Source of the DNA: Neoarius graeffei
Taxonomy: Eukaryota; Chordata; Actinopteri; Siluriformes; Ariidae
NCBI RefSeq assembly: GCF_027579695.1
Contig: NC_083575.1
Location: 36,815,654-36,879,653, forward strand
Reading direction: 5' to 3'
DNA length: 64,000 bases
The position numbers and the translations under genes were made by a program. The notes beneath the pieces were generated by a model. That model was given only the letters and a program-made list of their open reading frames with translations. It did no database searches and was not told the origin of the DNA. Below are positions 62,414 to 64,000 of this stretch, piece by piece (position 1 is the first letter of the stretch; each line of letters starts with the position of its first letter).

Positions 62414-64000
62414 CAGTGCCTTGCAAAAGTATTCATCCCCCTTGGTGTTTGTCCTGTTTTGTTGCATTACAAGCTGGAATTAAAATGGATTTTTGGGGTG
62501 TTAGCACCATTTGATTTACACAACATGCCTACAGCTTTAAAGGTGCACATTTTTTTTTTTTTATTGTGACACAAACAATAATTAAGATGAAAAAATAGAA
62601 ATCTGGAGTTTGCATAAGTATTCACCCCCTTTCGTATGAAACCCCTAAATAAGAGCTGGTCCAACCAATTCACTTCATAAGTCACATAATTGGTTGATTA
62701 AGATCCACCTGTGTGCAATCAAAGTGTCACATGATCTGTCACATGATGTCTGTATAAATCAACCTGTTCTGGAAGGATCCTGACTCTGCAACACTACTAA
62801 GCAAGCAACATGAGAACCAAGGAGCGCTCCAAACAGGTCAGAGACAAAGTTGTGGAGAAGTATAGATCAGGGTTGGGTCATAAAAAATATCCCAAACTTT
62901 GAATATCCCACAGAGCACCATTAAATCCATTATAGCAAAATGGAAAGAATATGGCACCACTACAAACCTGAAAAGAGAAGGCCGCCCACCAAAACTCACA
63001 GACTGGGCAAGGAGGGCATTAATCAGAGATGCAACAAAGACACCAAAGATAAACCATCCCAGTAACTTCTGAAGGAGCTGCAAAGATCCACAGCAGAGAT
63101 GGGAGGATCTGTCCATAGGATCACTTTAAGTCGTACACTCCACAGAGTGGGGCTTTATGGAAGAGTGGCCAGAACAAAGTCATTGCTTTATAAAATCACA
63201 TTTGGAGTTTGCCCAACAGCATATGGCAGACTCCCCAAACACATGGAAGAAGATTCTCTGGTCAAATGAGACAAAAATTGAACTTTTTGTCCATCATGGG
63301 AAATGCCATGTGTGGCGCAAACCCAACACCCTGAGAACACCATTCCTACAGTGAAGCATGGTGGTGGCAGCATCATGCTGTGGGGATGTTTTTCATCTGC
63401 AGGGACAGGAAAGCTGGTCAGGATTGAAGGAAAGATGAATGGCACTAAATACAGGGCAATTCTGGAGGAAAACCTGTTGGAGTCGGCCAGAGGTTTGAGA
63501 CTGGGACGAAGGTTCACGTTCTGGCAGGACAATAACCCTAAACATACTGCTAAAGCTACACTGGAGTGGTTTAAAGGGAAACATTTAAATGTCTTGGAAT
63601 GGCCTCGTCAAAGCCCAGACCTCAATTCAACTGAGAATCTGTGGCATAACTTGAAGATTGCTGTCCACCAACGCAACCCACCTAACTTGAAGGAGTTGGG
63701 AGCAGTTTTGCCTTGAGGAATGGGCAAAAATCCCAGTGGCTAGATGTGCTAAGCTAATAGAGACATACCCCAAGAGACTTGCAGCTGTAATTGTAACTTA
63801 TGCACACTCCAGATTTCTGTTTTTTTTCATCTTAATTATTGTTTGTGTCACAATAAAAAAACAATGTGCACCTTTAAAGTGGTAAGCATGTTGTGTAAAT
63901 CAAATGGTACTAACTCCCCAAAAATCCATTTTAATCCCAGCTTGTAATGCAACAAAACAGGCCAAACACCAAGGGGGATGAATACTTTTGCAAGGCATTG
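62414..64000 (+). mobile_element. Tc1-like transposon D, full length to the window edge
   Basis: CAGTGCCTTGCAAAAGTATT at 62414 follows TA at 62412-62413; the inverted copy CAATGCCTTGCAAAAGTATT ends exactly at base 64000. It is a third Tc1 family, unrelated in its termini to A or to B/C. The flanking TA on the right lies beyond the window. Confidence 0.9.
62811..63770 (+). pseudogene. Tc1 transposase D, heavily broken
   Basis: ATG at 62811 opens MRTKERSKQVRDKVVEKYRS, but a TGA follows soon after (KYPKL). Later segments in shifting frames read STIKSIIAKWKEYGTTTNLK, then [37 protein letters not shown] and [12 protein letters not shown]. The first catalytic Asp of the usual WSDETK is Asn here. 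Several frameshifts separate the pieces. The coding end is approximate. Confidence 0.85.

Overview
The window is nuclear DNA from a teleost fish. The evidence is a multi-exon vertebrate gene with GT-AG introns, a CpG-rich promoter, dense microsatellites, and many fish-type DNA transposons (Tc1, hAT, PIF/Harbinger, and THAP-bearing Kolobok-like elements). A tRNA-headed SINE of the DANA/mermaid type occurs in about twenty copies. That SINE and the Tc1 families hint at an ostariophysan such as a catfish, but I cannot fix the species.

The only host gene I can support is pkdcc (VLK, the secreted tyrosine kinase), on the + strand from the ATG at 14520 to the stop at 60761. Seven exons (14520-15170, 26755-26877, 46133-46407, 47032-47111, 47588-47695, 56874-57047, 60676-60761) join in frame into 498 codons plus a stop, close to the length I recall for the human protein. 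Every boundary is GT-AG and every phase matches. Introns 1, 2, 5 and 6 are large and filled with mobile elements. Bases 1 to about 14000 are upstream intergenic DNA and 60762-64000 is the 3' flank.

Layout: 1-9200 holds SINEs, a Kolobok-like element (1938-3304) and microsatellites. 9180-12840 is a pentanucleotide (ATAAT)n tract split by SINEs, a 1.6-kb Tc1 and a 0.5-kb repeat. 12840-14519 is unique DNA, tetranucleotide arrays and the CpG-rich promoter. Intron 1 carries a Tol2-like hAT remnant and two SINEs, one of them inside a second copy of the 0.5-kb repeat. Intron 2 (19 kb) is a transposon graveyard with insertions nested up to four deep. Exons 3-5 lie between two direct copies of one THAP-bearing element (44871-45989 and 48493-49615). 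Intron 5 carries a full-length but broken Tc1. Intron 6 and the 3' flank hold more SINEs, another THAP-type element and a Tc1 that ends on the last base of the window.

The most unusual material is a set of short (1-1.8 kb) internally deleted transposons that keep the first coding exon from both ends: a THAP zinc-finger exon on one strand and a different first exon (P2X7-tail-like, or the SWIM/YqaJ-protein type) on the other. Also notable is pkdcc exon 5, which is symmetric and sits between complementary (TG)n and (CA)n tracts. All family names come from recognition by eye; no database search was possible.
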